Shown here: positions 1 through 6,891 of the stretch, in pieces
Numbering within the stretch: the first letter of the stretch is position 1
Layout: every line of letters starts with the position of its first letter
DNA from: Bacteroides sp.
GTDB taxonomy: Bacteria; Bacteroidota; Bacteroidia; Bacteroidales; Bacteroidaceae
Direction: 5' to 3'
NCBI GenBank assembly: GCA_030151635.1
Contig: JASLDF010000205.1
Coordinates: forward strand, 1-12,093
Length of the DNA stretch: 12,093 nt
Notes under the pieces: model-generated
Databases searched by the model: none
What the model saw: the letters and a program-made list of their open reading frames with translations, nothing else
What the model was told of the DNA's origin: nothing
Program-made: the position numbers and the translations under genes

Positions 1-737
1 GCAGTTTTAGGTTGTGAATAGAGATAAACATCTCTTTCAATACCACTGATACGCCAAAAGTCTTGGCACTCAAGGTATGAACCAGTACTCCAACGGAATA
101 TTTTAAGGGTAAGAACATTCTTACCAGGTTTTACAAAGTCGTTAATTAAAAATTCTGCCGGATTTTTAGAGTCTTCGCTATATCCTACTTCTTTACCATT
201 AACATAAACATATACGCCAGATTTAGCACCTGCGATATGTAAAAACACATCTCTACCATCCCAATCAGCAGGGATGTTGATGTCTCTACGATATACTCCT
301 ACAGGATTCGCTTCAGGTAGAGCTGGAGGTTGTGGATTTCTTGGTTTGAATTCATATCCGTGGTTCGTATAGATTGCAGTTCCAAAACCCTGAACTTCCC
401 AGTTTCCTGGCACTTTAATATCGTTCCAACCACTAATATCTACAGATGCATCCGTGATATTTTTAGGAAGATCTTTGTAGCTATCGACAAAATAGAATTT
501 CCAAACCCCATTAAGTGATTGGAAAAATTTACTCTCTTCAAACTTCAAAGTGGTTGCATCCTTTGTATTGTCGAATGACATAAAGGAAGTTCTTGGATAC
601 TCTTTATTGACAGCTACTGTCTGAATATCTTGCCAATACTCTTTTTTGTCTTCTTGTTTTGCTTGAACAACACTACCACCTAGTAGTAATGAAGTAATAG
701 CAAGCGATAGACATTTTTTGGTAAACGTTGGTATCAT
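1..737 (-). CDS. Beta-galactosidase, glycoside hydrolase family 2 (N-terminal part, cut by window edge)
   Basis: The frame is open from the ATG at 735-737 to the window edge, giving 245 complete codons of a protein that probably exceeds 1000 residues. Residues 1-26 form a Sec signal peptide (KK near the start, hydrophobic stretch LAITSLLLGGSVV, cleavage likely after VQA), so the enzyme is exported, probably to the periplasm. The rest matches the sugar-binding beta-sandwich of LacZ-type GH2 enzymes: VNKEYPRTSFM, LNGVWKFYFVDSY, VPGNWEVQGFGTAIYTN, NPVGVYRRDI, YVNGKEVGYSEDSKNPAEF and FRWSTGSYLECQDFWRISGI. The family hydrolyses terminal beta-galactosides; the two catalytic glutamates lie beyond the edge, so activity cannot be checked. 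It is downstream of, and on the same strand as, the GH109 gene, 117 bp away with a hairpin between. The family call is firm; exact substrate is unknown. Confidence 0.93.
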   Translation of the reverse strand, partial: MIPTFTKKCLSLAITSLLLGGSVVQAKQEDKKEYWQDIQTVAVNKEYPRTSFMSFDNTKDATTLKFEESKFFQSLNGVWKFYFVDSYKDLPKNITDASVDISGWNDIKVPGNWEVQGFGTAIYTNHGYEFKPRNPQPPALPEANPVGVYRRDINIPADWDGRDVFLHIAGAKSGVYVYVNGKEVGYSEDSKNPAEFLINDFVKPGKNVLTLKIFRWSTGSYLECQDFWRISGIERDVYLYSQPKT

Positions 738-755
738 TGATATTAATATTAGATA

Positions 756-833
756 ATAATTTAGTTGAGTTTCTATTTATTGCAAACGCAGGCAATTTCC
801 GAATTGTTTAGAAGGGGGAATTGTCTGCGTTTG
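756..833 (-). promoter_or_regulatory. Intergenic hairpin and possible weak promoter between the GH109 and GH2 genes
   Basis: An imperfect inverted repeat pairs 783-800 (CAAACGCAG, CAATT, CC) with 817-833 (GG, AATTG, CTGCGTTTG), with one mismatch or wobble and one bulge, around a 16-base loop. Read on the minus strand it follows the GH109 stop codon but is not followed by a U run, so it is a poor intrinsic terminator there. The U-rich flank is on the plus-strand side. It may protect or process the mRNA, or attenuate read-through into the GH2 gene. On the minus strand TTTG (786-783) sits 19 bases before TAAATTAT (763-756), a partial match (4 of 6 fixed positions) to the Bacteroidota -7 box that could start GH2 transcription. 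Confidence 0.4.
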
Positions 834-854
834 TATTTTATTTGTAGGAGTTGA

Positions 855-2258
855 TTATTGAGCAAAAGCGTGTCTATAACCTTTTGTCTCGTTCCAGTGT
901 CCACGTGTGAAATCTGGTACTTCTACAGAAGTTGAATTGTTTTTAATTGAAATTGCTGTTAGATCTGCAAGACTGCACCATTCTGCAAGGTCATATACAT
1001 CCATATCTAGAGGTAATCCATTTTGCAAGCAGTAAACCAACCTGTAGTCCATAATAAAGTCCATACCACCATGTCCACCAACTTTTTTAGCAATTTCTTC
1101 AAGCTCTTGGTGAATTGGGTGTTTGTATTTGTCCATCAATGCTTTTTTTACGTTTTCTGGAACAAAACCGTGTGAATTCAAGTCTTCGTGGTTAGGAATA
1201 ATGCTTGAATCTACTTGGTCTGGTTGTAAAACGTAGCCAGAAGATGGGTATTTGTTTGCAAAACCTTTTGTACCTGTTAATTGGTACATTCTGCTATATG
1301 GGCGAGGAGTCATTACATTGTGTTGAATGTGAATCGTTTTCTCATTTTCTGTTCTAATCAAAGTCAATGTGTGGTCTCCATTTTGGAAATCTTCAACATT
1401 TTCTTCGTTGTAGTATTTCTCAGCATTTGCCTTACCATTTACTGATTTCGTATCCATTGCTACTAGGTATTTCATACGGTCTCCACGATGGATGTCAAGT
1501 AATTGACAAGCTGGTCCCATACCATGAGTAGCATAAACATCACCTCTGTGTTTTCTGTTGTATTCTAAACGCCAGTTATTCCAATAGTATGGCCAGAACT
1601 CTTCAAGGTTATGGATATAAGCTCCTTCAACGTGAAGAACTTCACCAAATAAACCTTTTTGAGCCATATTTAATGTTGTAAGTTCAAAGAAGTCATACAC
1701 ACAGTTTTCTAATTGCATACAGTGTTTACGGGTTCTTTCAGAAGTGTTGATTAATGACCAAATTTCATCTAATGTCATTGCAGCAGGAACTTCAATGGCA
1801 ACATGTTTACCTTGTTCCATTGCGTATAGTGCCATTTCAACATGGTGAGCCCAATCTGTTGCAATATAAATAAGGTCTAAATCATCTCTTTCGCAAAGAG
1901 CCTTCCAAGAATCTGCTTCACCAGCATATTCAGCTGCACGCTTGATTCCGGCATTATCTAGAATTTTTTGAGTAGCTTCAACTCTTTCAGGACGAATGTC
2001 GCAGAGAGCAACTATTTCAGTTCCAGGAATATGTGTGAAGCGGTCAACGGCTCCTGGACCTCTCATGCCTAATCCGATGAATCCAGCTCTAACAGTTGCT
2101 AACTTAGGTGTAGTTAAACCAACAACGTGGGTTTGGCCAGCAGGTCTTTCTGGAACAAAAGTTTTAATAGGACCTGTTGTTTCTGTCTTAGAAGTGCCAC
2201 ATGCAGCCAAAGCTAAGATGCAAATTCCCATTAAATAACTTTTAAGGTGTCTTTTCAT
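855..2258 (-). CDS. GH109-type alpha-N-acetylgalactosaminidase lipoprotein (Gfo/Idh/MocA fold)
   Basis: 467 residues. I start at the ATG at 2256-2258 rather than the in-frame ATG at 2306, because it gives a lipoprotein signal (MKRHLKSYLM, hydrophobic GICILA, lipobox LAAC, lipidated Cys20) and because the best promoter box lies between the two starts. The Rossmann NAD loop is GFIGLGMRGPG (59-69). EVPAA (156-160) stands where Gfo/Idh/MocA proteins carry their E-K-P motif. YATHGMGPA (242-250) supplies Tyr242 and His245, which I match to the active-site Tyr and His of the characterised Elizabethkingia A-antigen-cleaving GH109 enzyme. The family removes terminal alpha-GalNAc by transient oxidation with tightly bound NAD. 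End-to-end resemblance to Bacteroides GH109 proteins (PWNNWR-type region 223-230, VGGHGGMD and DYRLVYCLQNG later, GYRHAFA at the C-terminus) is strong from memory. Membrane side and exact glycan are inferred; some relatives are only annotated as oxidoreductases. Confidence 0.9.
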   Translation of the reverse strand: MKRHLKSYLMGICILALAACGTSKTETTGPIKTFVPERPAGQTHVVGLTTPKLATVRAGFIGLGMRGPGAVDRFTHIPGTEIVALCDIRPERVEATQKILDNAGIKRAAEYAGEADSWKALCERDDLDLIYIATDWAHHVEMALYAMEQGKHVAIEVPAAMTLDEIWSLINTSERTRKHCMQLENCVYDFFELTTLNMAQKGLFGEVLHVEGAYIHNLEEFWPYYWNNWRLEYNRKHRGDVYATHGMGPACQLLDIHRGDRMKYLVAMDTKSVNGKANAEKYYNEENVEDFQNGDHTLTLIRTENEKTIHIQHNVMTPRPYSRMYQLTGTKGFANKYPSSGYVLQPDQVDSSIIPNHEDLNSHGFVPENVKKALMDKYKHPIHQELEEIAKKVGGHGGMDFIMDYRLVYCLQNGLPLDMDVYDLAEWCSLADLTAISIKNNSTSVEVPDFTRGHWNETKGYRHAFAQ

Positions 2259-2296
2259 AGTAATTTTATTTATTTTATAGTAATAACAGTGAATTA

Positions 2297-2327
2297 CAAA
2301 TATCAATCATTTTTGTCAATAATAAAA
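2297..2327 (-). promoter_or_regulatory. Candidate promoter of the GH109 gene
   Basis: On the minus strand GATATTTG (2304-2297) matches TAnnTTTG at 5 of 6 fixed positions and is preceded, 19 bases upstream, by TTTT (2327-2324). Transcription would start near 2290, leaving a leader of about 32 bases that is A/T-rich before the ATG at 2258. This placement rules out translation from the upstream ATG at 2306. The -33 match is weak, so this is only a candidate. Confidence 0.4.
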
Positions 2328-2432
2328 TTATTTAGGATTATCTTTCTTAATATAAAGCAAGCTAATTTCCTCTTATCATAAAATAATTTTCAGCTTTTAA
2401 CACTCTAGGCAATTTTTGATTGGCTAGACTCG

Positions 2433-2461
2433 TTGTAACACGAATTAAAATTGTATTTTTG
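2433..2461 (+). promoter_or_regulatory. Promoter of the hpt-adk-obg-pgeF cluster
   Basis: TTG (2433-2435) is followed after 18 bases by TATTTTTG (2454-2461), an exact match to the Bacteroidota -7 consensus TAnnTTTG. Transcription would begin near 2467, giving a leader of about 25 bases before the hpt ATG at 2492. The promoter lies inside what would be the coding region if hpt began at the upstream in-frame ATG at 2420, which argues for the later start. Confidence 0.7.
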
Positions 2462-2491
2462 CATTCTATTCTAAAAAAAAATAAGCCAATT

Positions 2492-3034
2492 ATGAATATG
2501 GACAATGTCATAGTTAAAGGTCGCGAGTTTAAGGTTACTCTTTCTAATGAGCAAATAGCCGAACAAGTAGATCGTGTTGCGCAAGAAATGAATAAGGAGT
2601 TAGAAGGTAAAAACCCTCTCTTTATCGTAGTGTTGAACGGAGCATTTATGTTCTGTGCTGATTTAATGAAGAGAATCACCATTCCTTGCCAAATTTCATT
2701 TGTAAAGCTAGCCTCTTATGAAGGTGTTTCATCTACGGGTGTAGTGAAAGAAGTAATAGGACTTAATGAAGATATTTCGGGCCGAACAATTGTTATTGTA
2801 GAAGACATTGTTGATACAGGTTTAACTATGGAGCGTTTGCTTGAAACATTGGGAACAAGAAAACCTAAAGAAATTTATATTTCTTCTCTTCTTGTTAAAC
2901 CTGAAAAGCTTAAAGTTAAATTAGATATTCAATTTATTGCATTTGAAATACCTAACGACTTTATTTTAGGCTATGGTCTTGATTATGATGGTTATGCTAG
3001 AAATTTACCTCATATATATACCCTTGTTGAATAA
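2492..3034 (+). CDS. hpt: Hypoxanthine phosphoribosyltransferase
   Basis: 180 residues, usual length for bacterial HPRT. It transfers the phosphoribosyl group of PRPP to hypoxanthine (and usually guanine) in cytoplasmic purine salvage. The PRPP loop VIVEDIVDTGLTM is at 101-113 with the acidic pair E104-D105. LNGAF (48-52) forms the pyrophosphate-side loop, FVKLASYEG (70-78) the flexible loop, and VKPEKLKV plus the C-terminal NDFILGYGLDYDGYARNLP (155-173) the base-binding end. The start at 2492 was chosen because a promoter occupies 2433-2461; a second ATG at 2498 (Met3) is possible. It is the first gene of a plus-strand cluster, 22 bp before adk, so adenylate and purine salvage functions are probably co-transcribed. 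No odd features. Confidence 0.95.
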   Translation: MNMDNVIVKGREFKVTLSNEQIAEQVDRVAQEMNKELEGKNPLFIVVLNGAFMFCADLMKRITIPCQISFVKLASYEGVSSTGVVKEVIGLNEDISGRTIVIVEDIVDTGLTMERLLETLGTRKPKEIYISSLLVKPEKLKVKLDIQFIAFEIPNDFILGYGLDYDGYARNLPHIYTLVE

Positions 3035-3056
3035 TTAATTAAAAAATATAATCATA

Positions 3057-3632
3057 ATGTTGAATATTGTAATTTTTGGAGCTCCAGGTTCTGGAAAAGG
3101 AACTCAAAGTGAGCGTATTGTTAGTAAATATGGTTTAAATCATATTTCAACAGGCGACGTACTTAGAAACGAAATTAAAAATGGCACAGAGTTAGGTAAA
3201 ACTGCTAAAGGCTATATTGATCAAGGTCAATTAATTCCAGACTCATTAATGATTGATATTTTAGCTGATGTTTATGATAGCTTTACTGATAGTAAAGGTG
3301 TTATCTTTGATGGTTTCCCACGTACCATCGCTCAAGCTGAAGCTTTGAAAGAGATGCTAGTTAAAAGAGGTCATAACATTACTGTAATGTTAGAACTTGA
3401 TGTTCCAGAAGATGAACTAATGACTAGACTAATCAAACGTGGTAAAGAATCGGGTCGTGCAGACGATAACGAAGAAACTATCAAAAAACGTTTAACAGTT
3501 TATCATTCTCAAACAGCTCCTTTAGTGGATTGGTATAAGAATGAAAAACTTCACAAACATATCAATGGTTTAGGTACTCTTGAAGGAATCTTCGAAGATA
3601 TCGTTGAAGCTGTTGAGTCAAAAAAAGCTTAA
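3057..3632 (+). CDS. adk: Adenylate kinase
   Basis: 191 residues. It interconverts ATP + AMP and 2 ADP in the cytoplasm. The P-loop GAPGSGKGTQ is at 8-17, STGDVLR (31-37) and the AMP-binding region follow, DGFPRT is at 85-90 and the LID arginine motif GRADDNEETIKKR is at 133-145. The LID is the short form without the four-cysteine zinc finger found in many Gram-positive enzymes, consistent with a length near 190. It begins 22 bp after hpt with the A-rich leader ATTAAAAAATATAATCATA and is followed by obg after 54 bp. A short palindrome overlaps its stop codon. Identification is firm. Confidence 0.96.
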   Translation: MLNIVIFGAPGSGKGTQSERIVSKYGLNHISTGDVLRNEIKNGTELGKTAKGYIDQGQLIPDSLMIDILADVYDSFTDSKGVIFDGFPRTIAQAEALKEMLVKRGHNITVMLELDVPEDELMTRLIKRGKESGRADDNEETIKKRLTVYHSQTAPLVDWYKNEKLHKHINGLGTLEGIFEDIVEAVESKKA

Positions 3633-3643
3633 TCGGATTAAGC
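3627..3643 (+). repeat. Short palindrome across the adk stop codon
   Basis: GCTTAATC (3627-3634), one central G, then GATTAAGC (3636-3643): a perfect 8-1-8 inverted repeat that contains the adk stop TAA (3630-3632). As RNA it could fold with 6 base pairs and a 5-base loop. The T run at 3662-3667 is about 20 bases away, too far for a normal intrinsic terminator, so read-through to obg is expected. It may be chance or a weak mRNA-processing hairpin. Confidence 0.35.
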
Positions 3644-3686
3644 AGAAGTAGTATATAATTATTTTTTAATCGTTTATAATATAAAT

Positions 3687-4880
3687 ATGGCTGAATCGAA
3701 TTTTGTTGATTATGTGAAAATCTATTGCCGTTCGGGTAAAGGGGGACGTGGATCATCTCATATGAGACGTGAGAAATATATTCCTAAAGGAGGTCCTGAC
3801 GGAGGTGATGGTGGACGAGGAGGTCATGTTATTTTACGAGGTAATCGTAATTATTGGACGCTTCTTCACTTACGCTACGAGCGTCACGTTTTTGCGCAAC
3901 CAGGTGAATCGGGTAGTGCTAAGAAAAGTTTTGGTAAAGATGGTTTAGATAAAGTCATTGATGTACCATGTGGAACCGTTGTTTTTAATGGTGAAACTGG
4001 AGAATATGTTTGTGATATTACTGATCATGGCCAAGAGGTAGTCCTTCTTAAGGGAGGTCGTGGAGGTTTGGGTAATTGGCACTTTAGAACTGCTACTAAT
4101 CAAGCGCCTCGTTATGCACAGCCAGGTGAGCCAATGCAGGAAATGACTGTTATCCTTGAACTTAAGCTATTGGCTGATGTCGGTTTAGTAGGGTTTCCAA
4201 ATGCTGGTAAATCAACATTGTTATCAGTTGTATCTGCTGCAAAACCTAAAATTGCAAACTATCCATTTACGACATTAGAACCAAATCTTGGTATTGTTTC
4301 TTATCATGATGGCAAGTCTTTCGTGATGGCAGATATTCCAGGTATTATTGAAGGTGCGAGTCAGGGAAAAGGATTAGGATTACGTTTCTTACGTCATATT
4401 GAGCGTAACTCGTTGTTGCTATTTATGGTTCCTGCTGATAGCGATGATATTCGAAATGAATATGAAGTTCTTTTAAATGAGCTTAAGACTTTTAATCCAG
4501 AGATGTTGGATAAACAGCGTATTTTGGCAATCACAAAATCTGATATGTTAGACCAAGAGCTAATTGATGAGATTGAAGTGACGTTGCCTGAAGGTGTGCC
4601 TCATGTGTTCATTTCTTCGGTTGCTAATATGAATGTTTCTCAATTAAAAGATATTATTTGGGAAGAGCTAAATAAAGAGAGCAATCGTATTGTTGAAGGT
4701 TCTATCATTCATGCTCCAAAAATTGTCGAAGAGATTGATGATCTTGATGATTTTGATTTCTCATATCATGAAGCTGATCTTGATGATGAAGATGATTTTG
4801 AAGAAGAGTATGATGAAGAAGATTTTGATGATCTAGACTTTGAATACGAAGATGAAGAGGGTGATGAAGATAAAGAGTAA
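3687..4880 (+). CDS. obg: Obg-family GTPase (ObgE/CgtA) with acidic C-terminal tail
   Basis: 397 residues. Obg proteins are essential GTPases that bind the 50S subunit and link ribosome assembly to growth and stringent signals. The glycine-rich OBG fold fills 1-160 (SGKGGRGSSHMRREKYIPKG, GGPDGGDGGRGG at 35-46, LKGGRGGLGN at 121-130). The GTPase domain carries G1 GFPNAGKST (169-177), the G2 threonines at 195-196 in YPFTTLEPN, G3 DIPG (216-219), G4 TKSD (283-286; NKxD family, with T in place of N) and G5 SSVA (310-313). Residues 349-397 are an almost purely Asp/Glu tail. The start has an AT-rich leader and a MAES N-terminus typical of Bacteroidota homologues. It lies 54 bp after adk and is immediately followed by pgeF. 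Confidence 0.95.
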   Translation: MAESNFVDYVKIYCRSGKGGRGSSHMRREKYIPKGGPDGGDGGRGGHVILRGNRNYWTLLHLRYERHVFAQPGESGSAKKSFGKDGLDKVIDVPCGTVVFNGETGEYVCDITDHGQEVVLLKGGRGGLGNWHFRTATNQAPRYAQPGEPMQEMTVILELKLLADVGLVGFPNAGKSTLLSVVSAAKPKIANYPFTTLEPNLGIVSYHDGKSFVMADIPGIIEGASQGKGLGLRFLRHIERNSLLLFMVPADSDDIRNEYEVLLNELKTFNPEMLDKQRILAITKSDMLDQELIDEIEVTLPEGVPHVFISSVANMNVSQLKDIIWEELNKESNRIVEGSIIHAPKIVEEIDDLDDFDFSYHEADLDDEDDFEEEYDEEDFDDLDFEYEDEEGDEDKE

Positions 4881-5696
4881 ATGATGTATTACTTGACAAA
4901 ACATAAAGAAATGTTGGGGTTTAGTTCTTTTAAGAACTTCTCCAACATTTTTAATTTTACAACTTCCCGAAATGGTGGAGAAAGCTTAGGTGCTTATGGT
5001 TCATTAAATTGTTATCCATATTCGGGCGATGATCTTGAATCTGTAAATGCCAATAGGAGTAGGTTGTTAAAGCTTTTCCCTTTAGAGCCTACTTGTGTGG
5101 TTACTCCTTATCAAACACATGAAGATAAGGTGTTAGTTATTGACAATCAATTTTCAGTATTATCAGTTTCTGAGCAAGAAGAACTTCTTCATGGTGTAGA
5201 TGCAGTGGTGACGAATAACCCTAAGTTCCTTCTAACAGTAGCTACTGCTGATTGTGTGCCTATTACTTTTTATGACTCATCTAAAAATGTGGTTGCATTG
5301 GCTCATGCGGGTTGGAGAGGAACGGTGGCCAAAATAGTAGTCAATGTCTTAACGGTTATGAAAGAACAATTTGAATCGAACGCTAAAGACATTTTTGTAG
5401 GAATAGGACCAAGCATTTCTTTGAAAGCTTTTGAAGTGGGTGATGAGGTAGTTGCTAAATTTAAAGAAAATGGATTTGATTTGAATGAGGTAACTCAGTT
5501 AAATACGGATTCAAATAAGTATCATATTGACTTGTGGAAGGCAAATCGTTTGCTTTTGGAGGAATGTGGAGTGCCTTCGAATCAAATTGAAGAAGCTAGT
5601 ATTTGTACATTTACAAAGCATAATCAGTTTTTCTCTGCTCGCAGGTTGGGAATTAAATCGGGTAGAATAACGACTGGAATAATGATTTTAGAATGA
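4881..5696 (+). CDS. pgeF: PgeF/YfiH-type peptidoglycan editing factor (former multicopper polyphenol oxidase family)
   Basis: 271 residues. In E. coli this family cleaves L-Ser from mis-made UDP-MurNAc-L-Ser so that only L-Ala enters the wall; older annotations call it a laccase or polyphenol oxidase. The metal/active-site triad is present: His80 in PYQTH, Cys125 in TADCVPI and His142 in the hallmark HAGWRG (142-147). The family motif GIGPSIS...AFEVGDEV follows at 174-190 and CTFT...FFSARR near the end. The first ATG directly follows the obg stop codon with no gap and is followed by a second ATG; Met12 (MLGF) is another possible start. The ribosome signal must lie inside the purine-rich end of obg, suggesting translational coupling. 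Family call is firm; in vivo substrate is inferred. Confidence 0.92.
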   Translation: MMYYLTKHKEMLGFSSFKNFSNIFNFTTSRNGGESLGAYGSLNCYPYSGDDLESVNANRSRLLKLFPLEPTCVVTPYQTHEDKVLVIDNQFSVLSVSEQEELLHGVDAVVTNNPKFLLTVATADCVPITFYDSSKNVVALAHAGWRGTVAKIVVNVLTVMKEQFESNAKDIFVGIGPSISLKAFEVGDEVVAKFKENGFDLNEVTQLNTDSNKYHIDLWKANRLLLEECGVPSNQIEEASICTFTKHNQFFSARRLGIKSGRITTGIMILE

Positions 5697-6367
5697 TGAG
5701 ATTTAATATTAAGGTATCAGAAGAACTAAAAACTGTTGCACCAAAATTTGTTGGTGCAGCTATATATGGTAAGGTTGCTAATACTGAATTTAATGCTGAT
5801 TTATGGGATGAAATTCATAAATATTGCGACTATGTAAAAGAGAACTTTACTACAGCTGATATTAAGAAAATAGAGCCGATTCAAGCAACCCGAGAAGTCT
5901 ATAAAAAATGTCGTAAAGATCCAAATAGGTATCGTCCAGCAGCAGAGGCTTTGCGAAGAAGAATTATTCGTGGATTACCTTTGTATCAAATCAATACGCT
6001 AGTAGATTTAGTAAACCTGGTTTCAATTGACTCTGGGTTATCTATGGGTGGATTTGATGCTTCATATATTCAAGGTGATAACTTAGAATTGGGAGTTGGC
6101 AAAGCGGATGAACATTTCGAAGGAATTGGTCGTGGTGTTTTAAATATCGAAGGCTTACCCGTTTATCGAGATTCTAAAGGTGGTATTGGGACACCAACGA
6201 GTGACGAAGAACGTACTTGTATGCGAATTGAAACGACTGAGTTTTTGGCTTTATTAAATGGATATAGTGGTGAGGTTGCTTTAAATGAAGCTGTAGAAAT
6301 GATGAAATCTCTTTTAGTAAAATTTGCAGGAGCATCAGCAGAAGAGTTGTCTGTTATTTATTACTAA
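5693..6367 (+). CDS. B3/4-domain protein (free-standing PheT-editing-like domain)
   Basis: 224 residues. It resembles the B3/B4 domain of the phenylalanyl-tRNA synthetase beta subunit, which binds and clears mischarged tRNA; stand-alone copies are widespread but mostly uncharacterised. Visible family features are DPNRYRPAAEALRRR (76-90), the helix LVDLVNLVSIDSGLSMGGFD (103-122) and GGIGTPTSDEERTCMR (163-178). No synthetase or anticodon-binding part is attached. Its ATG (5693-5695) overlaps the pgeF stop TGA (5694-5696) by 4 bp, and a second ATG follows at 5696; the overlap implies coupled translation. It ends the housekeeping cluster: no terminator is visible in the 57 bp before the Fur-type gene. 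A tRNA-proofreading role is inferred from the fold; sugar or nucleotide binding cannot be excluded. Confidence 0.85.
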   Translation: MMRFNIKVSEELKTVAPKFVGAAIYGKVANTEFNADLWDEIHKYCDYVKENFTTADIKKIEPIQATREVYKKCRKDPNRYRPAAEALRRRIIRGLPLYQINTLVDLVNLVSIDSGLSMGGFDASYIQGDNLELGVGKADEHFEGIGRGVLNIEGLPVYRDSKGGIGTPTSDEERTCMRIETTEFLALLNGYSGEVALNEAVEMMKSLLVKFAGASAEELSVIYY

Positions 6368-6424
6368 AATGATGTTCCTTATTTTAAGAATGGCTATTTT
6401 CACAGCAATTTAGAATAGGTACTT

Positions 6425-6853
6425 ATGAATGGAATGAATGAATTGGAAGAACGATTAAAAGAAAGAGATGTACGACCGACAGCTGTTCGTCTTTTGATTT
6501 TAAAGGAAATGTTGGCTATTGAAGAGGCTTTTAGTTTAGCTGATTTAGAAGCTGCTTTAGATACGATTGATAAGTCAACTATCTTTAGAGCCATTACTCT
6601 TTTTCATGATAAAATGATTTTACATAGTATTGATGATGGTTCAGGTTCAATTAAGTATTCAATCTGTTCTAGAAATTGTACTTGTATGGGTGAAGCTACG
6701 CATGTGCATTTTTCTTGTAATATATGTCGTAAAATCTACTGTCTAAAGAATATAGCTATTCCTAGGCTAAATTTGCCTAAAGGGTTTGAATATGAAAGTG
6801 CAAACTTTGTATTGAAAGGAGTATGTAATAACTGCTCTAAAGAACAAAATTAA
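6425..6853 (+). CDS. Fur-family metal-responsive transcriptional regulator (Zur-like)
   Basis: 142 residues, normal Fur length. The N-terminal winged helix spans about 5-80: RPTAVRLLILKEML (17-30), then FSLADLEAAL and the recognition helix DKSTIFRAITLFHDKMIL (49-66). The C-terminal dimer and metal half has HVHFSCNIC (93-101), with the structural zinc pair C98/C101, matched by CNNC (C134/C137) at the end. An additional cysteine group C81, C85 and C87 (CSRNCTC) lies just before His93 and His95 and could form the sensing site. It directly precedes a P1B metal exporter, so zinc, cadmium or lead is the likely signal, but iron or peroxide sensing cannot be excluded from sequence alone. No clear promoter or terminator is visible in the 57 bp upstream, so read-through from the preceding cluster is possible. 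The start at 6425 may alternatively be Met4. Confidence 0.88.
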   Translation: MNGMNELEERLKERDVRPTAVRLLILKEMLAIEEAFSLADLEAALDTIDKSTIFRAITLFHDKMILHSIDDGSGSIKYSICSRNCTCMGEATHVHFSCNICRKIYCLKNIAIPRLNLPKGFEYESANFVLKGVCNNCSKEQN

Positions 6854-6867
6854 CGTCTTCATAGCTT

Positions 6868-6882
6868 TGCAACCAGGTTGCA
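6868..6882. promoter_or_regulatory. Candidate Fur/Zur-type operator (7-1-7 palindrome)
   Basis: TGCAACC, a central A, then GGTTGCA: a perfect 7-1-7 inverted repeat in the 84-bp gap between the Fur-type gene and the exporter gene. The 7-1-7 layout is the classical form of Fur, Zur and PerR boxes, although these heptamers differ from the usual TGATAAT. Its centre is about 24 bases upstream of the middle of the -7 box, so a bound dimer would cover the -33 region. A third half-site, GGTTGTA, occurs at 6902-6908 just after the -7 box. That the adjacent regulator binds here is an inference. Confidence 0.6.
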
Positions 6883-6891
6883 GTTGTTAAT

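Noticed and set aside
1996..2238. Plus-strand ORF of 80 codons opposite the GH109 gene
   Set aside because: It is antisense to a strongly conserved coding region, has no promoter or family resemblance, and is best explained as a shadow frame.
2259..2306. Sixteen-residue N-terminal extension of the GH109 protein
   Set aside because: The segment (MIFVIHCYYYKINKIT) precedes a complete lipoprotein signal and overlaps the likely promoter, so it is untranslated leader.
2420..2491. Upstream start for hpt adding 24 residues
   Set aside because: The promoter boxes at 2433-2461 lie inside this extension and the extra residues do not match HPRT proteins.
3633..3686. Internal promoter for obg (TATTTTTT at 3660-3667)
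   Set aside because: It lacks the final G and has no TTTG or TTG at 18-20 bases upstream; co-transcription with adk is simpler.
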